DNA from: CALFML01 sp044222245
GTDB lineage: Bacteria; Myxococcota_A; Polyangia; Palsa-1104; JAEUJZ01
NCBI GenBank assembly: GCA_044222245.1
Contig: JBGANQ010000016.1
Coordinates: 62,001 to 126,000 of the forward strand
Direction of reading: 5' to 3'
Length of the DNA stretch: 64,000 nt
Part shown: in pieces, positions 54,368 through 62,674 of the stretch
Layout of the letters: every line of letters starts with the position of its first letter
Numbering within the stretch: the stretch's first letter is position 1
Notes under the pieces: generated by a model
What the model saw: only the letters and a program-made list of their open reading frames with translations
What the model was told of the DNA's origin: nothing
Databases searched by the model: none
Made by a program: the position numbers and the translations under genes

Positions 54368-55108
54368 ATGGCCGCGCGCCGGGCGGGGCTTTCCCGCGGC
54401 GCGCGGCTCTCGCGGGTCGTGGGGACGCTGGTCGTGGGCGCCTGCGCGGGCGCGCTGAGCGGCTGCCCGCAGAGCCCGCAAGGGGAGGTCCTCATGGACC
54501 CGACCACCGCGGTCACCGCGGCCTGCCCATCCGAGGGCGGCAGCTCGACGGTGGCGGCGCCGCAGTTTGTCCGCAACCTGCAGACCGGGGAGACCGGCTG
54601 GTTTGGTCCGCCGGCGGTCATCGACCTCGATCGGGACGGCAAGAAAGAGATCGTCGTCGCCGACGCCAGCGTCCAGGTCTTTGACGGCAGCGGCACCCGC
54701 CTCGCCAAAGGCGCCGCCACCCAGGGCCGCGTCTACGCGCCGGCGGTGATCGGCGACCTCGACGGCGACGGCGTCACCGAGGTGGTGGTCGGCGGCAACA
54801 ACGGCACCATCACCGCCTACGAGTACAAGGGCCGCGCGCTCACCGCCAAGGCCGGCTGGGCCAAGGCCAGCACCTGCAGCGCCGGTCAGTGTCCCGAGAC
54901 CCGCGGCCTCGCCGCCGCCGATCTCGATGGCGATGGCAAGCTGGAGGTAGTCGCTACCACCACCCAGACGCAGACCGCGGGGGCCCAGGTCTTTGTCTTC
55001 AACGCCGCCGGCGCGGTGTTCCAGCCGCCGGGCCTGGGCTTCACCGCCTGGCCCCGCTACAACACCGCCAGCGGCGCCGGCAATGATGCGGACGTGAACG
55101 GGAATTAA
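54368..55108 (+). pseudogene. FG-GAP/VCBS-repeat lipoprotein truncated at its 3' end
   Basis: 246 codons. The lipobox is LSGC (VVGACAGALSGC). Two or three FG-GAP blades follow: VIDLDRDGKKEIVVAD, VIGDLDGDGVTEVVVGG and AADLDGDGKLEVVATT, each with the Ca-binding DxDxDG loop. Related proteins form a complete seven-bladed propeller and continue well beyond this point. Here the frame ends in NDADVNGN and a stop, in mid-blade. I therefore call a truncation. It might still be exported. GGAG 11 bases upstream favours this start. Confidence 0.7.
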
Positions 55109-55209
55109 TGGGGCTTGGCCCCGCTCCGACCCGCAGCTCCGCGCGCCGGGGTCCGCCCGTAAGGTCGCGGTTCCGCCCCTTCCGCAGACCAGGCGCCGGT
55201 CGTGAGCAG

Positions 55210-55944
55210 CTACGCGATGGGCAGGAACAGCTGCGGCGGCGCCTCGGCTCCGCGCCGGTAGTCCGAGACGATGCGGCCATCGACCAGGCGGATGATGCGA
55301 TCGCAGCGACCGGCCAGGCGGTCGTCGTGGGTGACGACCAGGAACGTAGTGCCGCGCTCGCGGCCGATGCGGCGCAGCAGGGTGAACACGCCGTCCGCGG
55401 TCTGGGTGTCGAGGTTGCCGGTCGGCTCATCGGCGAGGATGAGCGGCGGGTTCTGACACAGCGCGCGCGCGATCGCCACCCGCTGCGCCTCGCCGCCCGA
55501 CAGATCGCTGGCGCGGTTGTGGCTGCGCTCGTGCAGGCCGACCTCGTCGAGCAGAGCCTGCGCCGCGGCGCGCAGCTTGGCGTCGGCGTGGCCGCGGTCG
55601 CCCCAGGCCGGAATCATCACGTTCTCCAGCGCCGTGAACGCCGGCAAGAGGTGATGGAACTGGAAGACGAAGCCGAGCGTGCGGCTGCGGGCGCGGGTGA
55701 GCGCGTCGTCATCCAGGTGCGTCATCGGCTGTCCGCTCAGGTACACCTCGCCGGTGGTCGGCCGGTCGAGCAGGCCCATGATGTTGAGCAGGGTGCTCTT
55801 GCCCGAGCCCGAGGGCCCGATGAGGGCGCTGAACTCGCCCGGCTGCAGCTGCAGCTCGATGTCGTGCAGCACCCGCGTCTTGGTCTTGGTGCCAAACTCG
55901 CGGCTGACGCCGCGGACCGCGAGGACCGGTACGCCGTCAGCCAT
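55210..55944 (-). CDS. ABC transporter ATP-binding protein (LolD/MacB type)
   Basis: 244 residues. Walker A is GPSGSGKST, the Q loop is VFQFHHLL, the signature LSGGEAQRVAIARAL, Walker B LILADEPTGNLD and the switch His is in VVTHDD. The sequence is of the LolD/MacB group that energises lipoprotein release or drug/peptide export. It overlaps the permease gene by 8 bases and forms an operon with it and a membrane-fusion protein. Confidence 0.92.
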   Translation of the reverse strand: MADGVPVLAVRGVSREFGTKTKTRVLHDIELQLQPGEFSALIGPSGSGKSTLLNIMGLLDRPTTGEVYLSGQPMTHLDDDALTRARSRTLGFVFQFHHLLPAFTALENVMIPAWGDRGHADAKLRAAAQALLDEVGLHERSHNRASDLSGGEAQRVAIARALCQNPPLILADEPTGNLDTQTADGVFTLLRRIGRERGTTFLVVTHDDRLAGRCDRIIRLVDGRIVSDYRRGAEAPPQLFLPIA

Positions 55945-57157
55945 AGCGAATCACCTGCGCCGGGTCCAGGCGCGCCGCCCGCCGCGCCGGAACCACCGCC
56001 GCCAAGAGCCCGACGATCGTCGCCAGTGCCGCCGGCAGCAGGAACAGCATGGGAGTGAGCAGCACCGGGAACATCGGCGAGCCGTCGGCGCTGCGCCACA
56101 GCTTGACGAACGACTGCGCCAGCAGCGCCCCCAGCCCGGCTCCCAGCAGCGACCCGCTAAAGCCGACCAGCCCGCCCTGGATAAGGAAGATGCGCAGGAT
56201 CCGGCCGCGCGTGGTTCCCACCGCCCGCATGACCCCGATCTCACGCGATTTCTGCACCACGCTGACGATAAGCACGCTGGCAATGCCCAGCGCCACGGTC
56301 AGCGTGATGAAGAACAGAATGACGTTCTTGGAGCTCTGCTGGGACTGCAGCGCGACGAGCAGCTGGGGGTTCTCTTTGAGCCAGCTGGTGGCGGTCAGGC
56401 CAGAGCGGCGCGCCACCGCGACCGCGATCTGCTCGGCGGCAAAGACGTCGTCGACCTTGAGCTCGATGGCCGAGACGCCGCCGGACAGATCGAACAGAGT
56501 CTGCCCGGCGCGCAGGGGAATGAACACCAGCCGCTCGTTGAGATCCTTGGAGCCGAGGTCAAAGATGCCGGCCACCGTGAACACATCGGCCTGCCCGGTG
56601 GCGGTGAGGATGCGCAGCTTGTCGCCGAGGGTGAGGCCGAAGCTCTGGCACAGCTCGGTGCCGACCAGCGTCTCGGCGCCGACGATCTGGCTGCGGCCGG
56701 CGATGATCTTCTCATCCAGGCCGATGATGCGGGCAAAGCTCGTCGGCTCGATGCCGCGCAGCGCCACCGACTTGGTCGCGGCGCCGCGCACCGCGAACGC
56801 CGAGCCCGAGACCACCGGGGAGATCGCGGTGACCCCGGGGAGCCGCGCCAGCTCGCTTATGACCTCGGGCCAGCCCGAGATCGACTGCAGGCGCTGCGAC
56901 GGCTTCTCGATGCGGGCGGTGATGACGGTGCTGGCGGGGTCGGCGGCGATGAGCCGCGCCTCCAGATCCGGCGGCTTGACGATGATGTGCGCCTGGGCGC
57001 CCAGCGTCTTGGCGATCAGGCGGACGTTCAGGCCGCTGATTAGCGCCGAGATGAACACCACCACCGCCACCCCCAGCGACACCGCGCCGAGGATGAGCGC
57101 CGTCTGGACCTTGCCTTCGCGCAGGTAGCGCAGGGCGACAAACCACTCAAAGGGCAC
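55937..57157 (-). CDS. FtsX/LolC-type ABC permease
   Basis: 406 residues. TM1 (about 18-41), a large periplasmic domain (50-270), then three TM segments (FFITLTVALGIASVLIVSVV, GLVGFSGSLLGAGLGALLAQ, MLFLLPAALATIVGLLAAVV) and the conserved end PARRAARLDPAQVIRYG. This is the classic MacB/LolC/FtsX topology. With the ATPase downstream and the periplasmic adaptor upstream it makes a tripartite exporter. Confidence 0.92.
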   Translation of the reverse strand: MPFEWFVALRYLREGKVQTALILGAVSLGVAVVVFISALISGLNVRLIAKTLGAQAHIIVKPPDLEARLIAADPASTVITARIEKPSQRLQSISGWPEVISELARLPGVTAISPVVSGSAFAVRGAATKSVALRGIEPTSFARIIGLDEKIIAGRSQIVGAETLVGTELCQSFGLTLGDKLRILTATGQADVFTVAGIFDLGSKDLNERLVFIPLRAGQTLFDLSGGVSAIELKVDDVFAAEQIAVAVARRSGLTATSWLKENPQLLVALQSQQSSKNVILFFITLTVALGIASVLIVSVVQKSREIGVMRAVGTTRGRILRIFLIQGGLVGFSGSLLGAGLGALLAQSFVKLWRSADGSPMFPVLLTPMLFLLPAALATIVGLLAAVVPARRAARLDPAQVIRYG

Positions 57158-57159
57158 AG

Positions 57160-58377
57160 CTAGCCTCCCGCGAGCAGCCGCGCCCGCACGCGCTGACCGC
57201 TCTTGAGGGCGGCGCCGCGCGGCAGCACGACCTGCTCCCCGTCCGCAAGGCCGCTGCGCAGCTCGACCACGCGCTCATCGCGCAGCCCGAGCTCGACGCG
57301 GCGCTTCTCGAGCCGCCCCTCGCGCAGGACAAACACCCACGACGCCTCGGCGCTGAGCTCCTGCACTGCCTCCTTGGGCACGACCAGCGCCGCCGGCCGG
57401 CGCCCGACCTCGATGTTGACCGAGACCGTCATATCGGGGCGCAGGTACGGCGGCGGCTCGGCGACGGTGAAGCGCACCTCGACGGTGCCGCGCTGCGGAT
57501 CGACCGAGGGCGCGATGTAAGAGACCACGGCCGCGAAGTGCTGCTGCGGGAAGGCATCGGCCGAGGCGAGGGCCGACTGGTGAAGCCGCAGCTCGGCGAG
57601 GTTCTTCTCATCGGGCTGCACGCTGAGCAGGGTCTCGCCATCGCGCGCCAGCACCAGCATGGTGCGGCCCGGCTGCACCAGGTCGCCCGGCTCGACCGCT
57701 CGCGTCAGCACCGTCGCCGCGGCCGCCGCGGTGATGTGCGACTGGGCGGCTCGCGCCTCGGCCTGCGCCACGCCGGCCGCTGCCTGGGCGTAGGCGGCCA
57801 CGGCCAGCGCGTGCTCGGCCCCGTGCGGTCCGCTGCCTTGCGCCTGCGCCCCGGTCGCGTCGTGCTGGCTCTGGGCGATCGCCAGGGCGCGCCGCGCCTC
57901 GTCCAGCTGCGCCGCTGGGGCGCCGCCCTTGTGGACGAGCGCCGCCTGACGCTCGAAGCTCAGCCGGGCGAGCTCGAGGTTGGCATCGGCCTGCAGGTGC
58001 GCCTGCCGAGCCACCGGCGCGGTGATGTGCTTGAGCTGGCGCAGCCGCGCCCGCGCCTGCCCAAGGCCCGCCCGCGCCATCGCCACCGCCGCCTGCGCCT
58101 CGGTGTCGTCAAGCTGCACGAGCAGCTCGCCCGCCGCTACATGCGCCCCCTCCTTCACCATCACGCTACGCACCACGCCGGCGACCATGCTGCCGACGCT
58201 GATTCGCGAAGGGGGCAGCACCCGGCCGCTGACGATGATGGTCTGGACGAGCTGGCGGCGTAAAGCTGGGATCGCCGAGACGCGCGGCCCAAGAGCTCGC
58301 AGCACCGCAAGTCCCGCGACCGCCAGCAGCAGCGCGCAGCCGACCCCGGCCGCCACCCATGCAGTGCGCTTGCTCAC
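57160..58377 (-). CDS. Membrane-fusion protein (HlyD/MacA-like) of an exporter
   Basis: About 405 residues from a GTG. One N-terminal TM (VAAGVGCALLLAVAGLAVL), then the lipoyl domain (VKEGAHVAAGELLVQLDDTEA), a long coiled hairpin (QADANLELARLSFERQAAL with a Gln/Ala-rich stretch), the beta-barrel (PDMTVSVNIEVGRRPAALVVPKEAV) and the proximal domain (GLADGEQVVLPRGA). It bridges the permease to an outer-membrane channel. Its stop lies 2 bases before the permease ATG. The GTG start is chosen for the position of the TM segment, and the open frame continues about 200 bases upstream. Confidence 0.9.
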   Translation of the reverse strand: MSKRTAWVAAGVGCALLLAVAGLAVLRALGPRVSAIPALRRQLVQTIIVSGRVLPPSRISVGSMVAGVVRSVMVKEGAHVAAGELLVQLDDTEAQAAVAMARAGLGQARARLRQLKHITAPVARQAHLQADANLELARLSFERQAALVHKGGAPAAQLDEARRALAIAQSQHDATGAQAQGSGPHGAEHALAVAAYAQAAAGVAQAEARAAQSHITAAAAATVLTRAVEPGDLVQPGRTMLVLARDGETLLSVQPDEKNLAELRLHQSALASADAFPQQHFAAVVSYIAPSVDPQRGTVEVRFTVAEPPPYLRPDMTVSVNIEVGRRPAALVVPKEAVQELSAEASWVFVLREGRLEKRRVELGLRDERVVELRSGLADGEQVVLPRGAALKSGQRVRARLLAGG

Positions 58378-58711
58378 GACCCTGGCCTCTGCTTGGGGCC
58401 TTGGCGGCGCCGTTTCATCTCGGGGCTCTGCGGCAGGAACGAAGGGACATGAAAGTGCTCTCCAGGCGAGACAGCTCGCGGGCTTAGCGGCTTTGCAAGC
58501 CCCGTTCCACCAAGGGCGGCGCCAGCTGGCGCGCCGCGCCGACGGTGCCGGCCGGCGCGGCATCGGCCCTGGCGACGGCACCGCGCAGAATTTTCAGCGC
58601 GGCCGCGGCGAAAGGAAAAAACTGCGCGCGTCCGGCTCTTGAGGCCAGGGGCGCGGCGCTCTTGGCGCGTAATAAAGGGGGGAGGGGCTGCGGAGGCTCG
58701 GCGGCGGGCGG
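58378..58711. other. Gene-free stretch between the exporter operon and the universal stress protein gene
   Basis: Promoter region for the leftward exporter operon. It is GC-rich, with a short A-rich patch (GAAAGGAAAAAACTG at 58609) and a G-run at 58676. I see no gene and no clear operator. Confidence 0.4.
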
Positions 58712-59341
58712 TCAGCTGCGGTATGGAGAGACGCTGGGCGGCTCGTCCAGGCGGTAGCTGTGCGAGTACAGCGAGGCGGGCTCCGAGATGTGGCCATCAC
58801 ACCACCAGGTGGCGCCCCCAGTCTCTTCGCGGATCTTGAGGCAGCCGGGGCAGGTCGGCTCAATCTGCGGCACCCCGTCCATCCCGTGCACGTCCTTGGG
58901 TCGCGCCACCAGCACCGGACAAGGAGCCCGGCGCACGACCTTCTCGGCGACCGAGCCAAGCCACAGCCGCTGGACCCCGCGCCGCCCGTGCGTGCCGACG
59001 ATCAGCAGGTCGGCGCTGATCTCGATCGCGAGGTTGCAGATCTCTTCCGCGATCGCCCCCGTCCGCACATGCGCGATCGCCCGCGGCGCCGCCTCGGCGT
59101 TCAGCTTCAGCAGTCGGCCCGCCTCGGCGGTCAGGCGCTCGCGCAGGCCATCGGTGATCTGCACCAGCGAGGCGTGGCGGTCGGCGACTGGAACGATCTC
59201 GATCGCTTCCTTGTTGACAACCGACACGATGTGCAGCTCCGGGTCGGTGCTGCGTCGGGCGACGGCGATCGCCTCGGCGAAGGCGAGGTTTGAGCACTCG
59301 GAGAAATCGAATGCAGTCAGGATGCGATAAGGGGTCGACAT
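58712..59341 (-). CDS. Universal stress protein with Cys/His C-terminal extension
   Basis: About 209 residues. The Usp fold covers 1-148: ILTAFDFSECSNLAFAEAI and the ATP-binding motif G-x2-G-x9-G-S in GTHGRRGVQRLWLGSVAEKV, ended by RRAPCPVLVARP. A 60-residue extension follows, with C164-P-G-C167, then W-W-C181-D-G-H184: a CxxC-x13-CxxH arrangement that could bind zinc. Most Usp proteins end near residue 150. AAAAGGAGC at a normal distance places the start at 59341. Confidence 0.9.
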   Translation of the reverse strand: MSTPYRILTAFDFSECSNLAFAEAIAVARRSTDPELHIVSVVNKEAIEIVPVADRHASLVQITDGLRERLTAEAGRLLKLNAEAAPRAIAHVRTGAIAEEICNLAIEISADLLIVGTHGRRGVQRLWLGSVAEKVVRRAPCPVLVARPKDVHGMDGVPQIEPTCPGCLKIREETGGATWWCDGHISEPASLYSHSYRLDEPPSVSPYRS

Positions 59342-59473
59342 GAGCTGCTCCTTTTGTGACATTACATCACTGTCTGCGCCTTACCGCAACGCGCCTTGCA
59401 TTGTGACGGCCGACGTGTAGGTCGCTGTGGGGCAGCGCCAGTGCGGGCTGCGCCAGACGAGAGGCTTACCAGC

Positions 59474-59515
59474 AAGAATTGCGCATGCGGATTGGCTCAG
59501 CGTAAGAATTGCGCA
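59474..59515 (+). promoter_or_regulatory. Paired 12-bp direct repeats upstream of the cytochrome gene
   Basis: AAGAATTGCGCA occurs at 59474-59485 and 59504-59515, exactly 30 bases apart (about three helical turns). The second copy continues as TTGCGCAA, an 8-bp palindrome. The pair lies 60-100 bases before the cytochrome start and likely binds a regulator. Confidence 0.5.
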
Positions 59516-59574
59516 AAAGTTCACAGTCCGACCCGGAAAGGGGGTCGGCCCGATCCTTGCGTCTAGTTCCGCGC

Positions 59575-60501
59575 ATGAACAAATATCAAAATCTGCTTGG
59601 TCAATTCACCACTGCAATTGTCCTCCTTCTTACCACTTCTGCGCCGAGCGCCGCAGCGACCAACGTTGAGGTCTGGGTGCGCACAGCCGGTACCTATGGA
59701 ACCGGCAATGTCGAGCCTCCCAAGACCACGCCGCGGACCCTGGTGCTCGACAAGCTGCCGCAGCAGCAGGGCCAGCGCAGTGATGCGCAGTATGGGAATA
59801 CTGCCTTTTATCGCGGCGTCCTTTTACGCGATGCGATTGCGCAGTATGCGCCGCCGCCCGGGCTGGACCTGGTGCTCCTTCACTTCCGCAACGGAATGAT
59901 CATTCCGCTCCCATTTCGGGAAGACAAAGCGATGAACCGGCTGGAGCCGCTGATTGCGGTGGGAATCAGCGTGAGCCCGCAGGGTCCGTTCAGCAGTGAC
60001 TTTCCGCAGATTAATAGCCAGACCGAGGGCTTTGTTGATGTCCCCCGCGTGGTATTTAGCGGCAACAAGGTAGTCGTCAAAGATCGCTGGCACCCTGATC
60101 TGCCAGAGTCGGCGCAGGGCGGCTTCTCCCCGTGGGCGCTGGCCGACTCGCTCATCGGCATCGAGTTCGCCGAGAGCGCTGCCTACTACCGCCAGTTCGT
60201 GCCCACCGCCGAGGTGCGGCCGGGCATGGAGCTGTTCCGCAGCAGCTGCCAGTTCTGCCACGGCGTGCGTCGGGTCGGCGCCAGCTTCGGCTGGGACTAC
60301 GCGCAGCCGGTCGAGCTGCACAGCCACCGCAGCGATCCGGCACGCCTTTACTATCACATCCGCTACCGGGTCGAGTACAAGGCCACCTGGAGCCAGATGC
60401 CGGCCCTCAAGCACATCACCGAAGAGCAAGCGGGCGTCATCTGGCAGTGGCTAAAGAGCGTCTCGACCTTGCCGATTACCCGCTATACCCCCACGCACTG
60501 A
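59575..60501 (+). CDS. Periplasmic c-type cytochrome
   Basis: 308 residues with a signal peptide (FTTAIVLLLTTSAPSAAA). The first 200 mature residues form a domain that I cannot name; VEVWVRTAGTYGTG and LLHFRNGMIIPLPF resemble small parts of molybdopterin-binding proteins, but this is weak. The haem site C225-Q-F-C-H229 is followed by M275 (SQMPALKH), a likely sixth ligand, within a class I cytochrome c fold. It probably passes electrons in the periplasm. Two direct repeats upstream suggest dedicated regulation. The same frame stays open beyond the stop for 74 codons. Confidence 0.85.
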   Translation: MNKYQNLLGQFTTAIVLLLTTSAPSAAATNVEVWVRTAGTYGTGNVEPPKTTPRTLVLDKLPQQQGQRSDAQYGNTAFYRGVLLRDAIAQYAPPPGLDLVLLHFRNGMIIPLPFREDKAMNRLEPLIAVGISVSPQGPFSSDFPQINSQTEGFVDVPRVVFSGNKVVVKDRWHPDLPESAQGGFSPWALADSLIGIEFAESAAYYRQFVPTAEVRPGMELFRSSCQFCHGVRRVGASFGWDYAQPVELHSHRSDPARLYYHIRYRVEYKATWSQMPALKHITEEQAGVIWQWLKSVSTLPITRYTPTH

Positions 60502-60722
60502 GCGCCCCCCTGTCGCGGACCTGCCGCGACCGGCGCTGCTGCCACAGAGCCCCGCTACAAGCCTGCGCTGCAAGCCTTCCATGGCTGCGACTGCAACCCA
60601 GACCTCTGGCGCTACCCCGAGATCCTGTCGAGTGCGCGCAAGGCGCGACCGCCTGAGTCGCCAATTAGGAAGAGGCAGTACTTTTCTGTTAACATCTGCC
60701 GGCAGGCCAAGGAGCGCACCAG

Positions 60723-61142
60723 ATGAGCAAGGGCTGCATTTTGGTTGTCGATGACAATCCCATCAATCTCAAGCTGGCTGCCGACCTGCTGGAGTGGGCG
60801 GATTATCATGTGTTGCAGGCCGTCGATGCCGAGCAGGTGCTGGTCATCCTGGAGCATACCCTGCCCGATCTGATCCTGCTCGATATCGGCCTGCCGGGCA
60901 TGGACGGCCTGACGCTGGCTGGCCTGCTGAAGTCCCGAGAGGCCACCCGCGCGATTCCCATCGTCGCCATCACTGCCTTCGCGATGAAGGGCGACCAGGC
61001 CCGGGTGCTGAAAGCCGGGTGCGACGGGTACATCGCCAAGCCGATCGATACCCGCGGCCTGCCGGCACAGGTCGCCAAGTTCATCGTCGGCAAGGATAAA
61101 CCCAGGCCCGAGCCCAAGCCCGGGCTCGACGTGCAGTCCTGA
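60723..61142 (+). CDS. Single-domain response regulator (CheY-like)
   Basis: 139 residues, receiver only. The acidic pair is in VVDDNP, the phosphoacceptor is D54 (LILLDIGLPGMDG), T84 lies in VAITAFAM, and K106 in GYIAKPID. A charged Pro/Lys tail replaces an output domain. It resembles DivK-type regulators that link kinases. It lies head to head in a cluster with a receiver-kinase fusion and a hybrid histidine kinase, which are probable partners. Confidence 0.9.
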   Translation: MSKGCILVVDDNPINLKLAADLLEWADYHVLQAVDAEQVLVILEHTLPDLILLDIGLPGMDGLTLAGLLKSREATRAIPIVAITAFAMKGDQARVLKAGCDGYIAKPIDTRGLPAQVAKFIVGKDKPRPEPKPGLDVQS

Positions 61143-61154
61143 GTCGCTGACTGC

Positions 61155-62516
61155 CTACAGGGACAGCGCGCGCAGCCGTGACAGGAACTCGCGCGCCGTC
61201 GGACGCGCCTTGGGATCTTTGGCCAGGCTGTCCATCACTAGCGCCGCCAGCGGCGCCGGAGTCGCCGGGTTCTGCGCCTGCAGGGGGATGGGCGACTCGT
61301 AGGAATGGCTGTACATCGTACTTACCGGGTCGGCGTGCGCCTGGGCAAACGGGGCGCGTCCGCAGAGCATGATGTAGAGCATGACCGCCAGACTGTATAC
61401 ATCGGACTGACCGTTTTCGCGATCGCCGTGCAGGCGCTCGGGCGCCATGTAAAGCGCCGTGCCCATCGCCCCGTCCGAGCGGGTCAGCCGGGTCATCGAG
61501 CGATCTTCAGTATCGCGCATGTTGGCGATGCCAAAGTCGAGCACCTTGACGACCTCGCCTTCGCTTCCCTTGTGCAGAAAGACGTTGTCCGGCTTGATGT
61601 CGCGGTGGACGACGCCCGCCGCGTGCGACTCGATAAGGACCTCGCAGACCGGCGTGACGATGCGCAGGCAGTCGGCGACCGGCAGGATGTTGCCGCTCTG
61701 CTCCAGCCGCGCCGCCAGAGTCTGGCCAACGAGCAGCTCCATCACCAGATAGGGAATACCCTCGGGTGAGACCCCGAAGTCGAGCACACTCACGGCGTTG
61801 GGATGGACGACCCGGCAGGCCGAGATCCCTTCGCGGCGAAACCGCTCAAGGTGAGTCTCGGCGCGATCCGGCCGCGTCAGCCGCAGGACCTTGACCGCGA
61901 CCGGGCGCTGCAGGCTCACATGTAAGGCGCGGTACACGACACCGAAGCCGCCGCTGTCGATCTTCCCTTCCAGCAGGTACTTGCCATCGAGGAGCTTGCC
62001 AGTCAGGTGCTCGCTCAAGACCCCGCTCATCAGGCTTATGCGCTCGTGGGCAGCGCGCAGCTGCGCGTAGCTGCGTTCAAGGGCCGCCTTCTCCTGCTCC
62101 AGCTCCTGCTGCAGGCGGGCGACCCGGAGGTGATGGTCCACCCGCGCCAGCACCTCGGCGGGATGATACGGCTTGGTCAGGTAGTCGTCACCGCCCACCG
62201 CGAAGGCGCGGACCTTATCAGCGACCTGCTGAAAGGCGCTGACAAACAGGACCGGTGTAAGCGCAGTGGCGGCGCGGGATTTGAGTTCTTGACACAACAG
62301 GAAAACTTCATCTCCAGGCTTGATGATATCAAGAAGGATCAGGTCGGGATGCTGCTGGGCGATCGCTCCCTGCAGTGTGGCGACCTTGCTCACCTCGCGG
62401 ACCCGATAGCGGCGATGAAGGAGAACCTGCTTCAGCAGTCTTGCGCTCAGAATGTCGTCTGAGAACATGAGGATGCTGGTCTCGCGGGAGGCATGGATAG
62501 GCTGCTCCGCTGTCAT
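61155..62516 (-). CDS. Receiver domain fused to a Ser/Thr protein kinase
   Basis: 453 residues. Residues 12-130 are a receiver with D63 (LILLDIIKP) and K115 (YLTKPYHP). A coiled coil (132-165, LQQELEQEKAALERSYAQL) leads to a complete Hanks kinase: G-loop IDSGGFGVVY, K209 (VAVKVL), H304-R-D306-IKPDN, D327-F-G, and the APE-like MAPERL. It is soluble with no TM. Phosphorylation of D63 by a histidine kinase could switch the Ser/Thr kinase, giving a direct bridge between both phosphorylation types. It diverges from the hybrid histidine kinase gene. Confidence 0.92.
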   Translation of the reverse strand: MTAEQPIHASRETSILMFSDDILSARLLKQVLLHRRYRVREVSKVATLQGAIAQQHPDLILLDIIKPGDEVFLLCQELKSRAATALTPVLFVSAFQQVADKVRAFAVGGDDYLTKPYHPAEVLARVDHHLRVARLQQELEQEKAALERSYAQLRAAHERISLMSGVLSEHLTGKLLDGKYLLEGKIDSGGFGVVYRALHVSLQRPVAVKVLRLTRPDRAETHLERFRREGISACRVVHPNAVSVLDFGVSPEGIPYLVMELLVGQTLAARLEQSGNILPVADCLRIVTPVCEVLIESHAAGVVHRDIKPDNVFLHKGSEGEVVKVLDFGIANMRDTEDRSMTRLTRSDGAMGTALYMAPERLHGDRENGQSDVYSLAVMLYIMLCGRAPFAQAHADPVSTMYSHSYESPIPLQAQNPATPAPLAALVMDSLAKDPKARPTAREFLSRLRALSL

Positions 62517-62674
62517 TACTAGTCACCATTTTGGCTTCGCGCCGCGACCCCCGCTGCAGAATAACAGATCGCGCCCGGGGCGAGCACAATCGAAGCTACG
62601 GCACCGCCGACCGTAAAGAATCCTCGCCTTGGGCTGGCCAGCAGCCCTACCATGGAGGTCGGAGGCTTGCCCTT

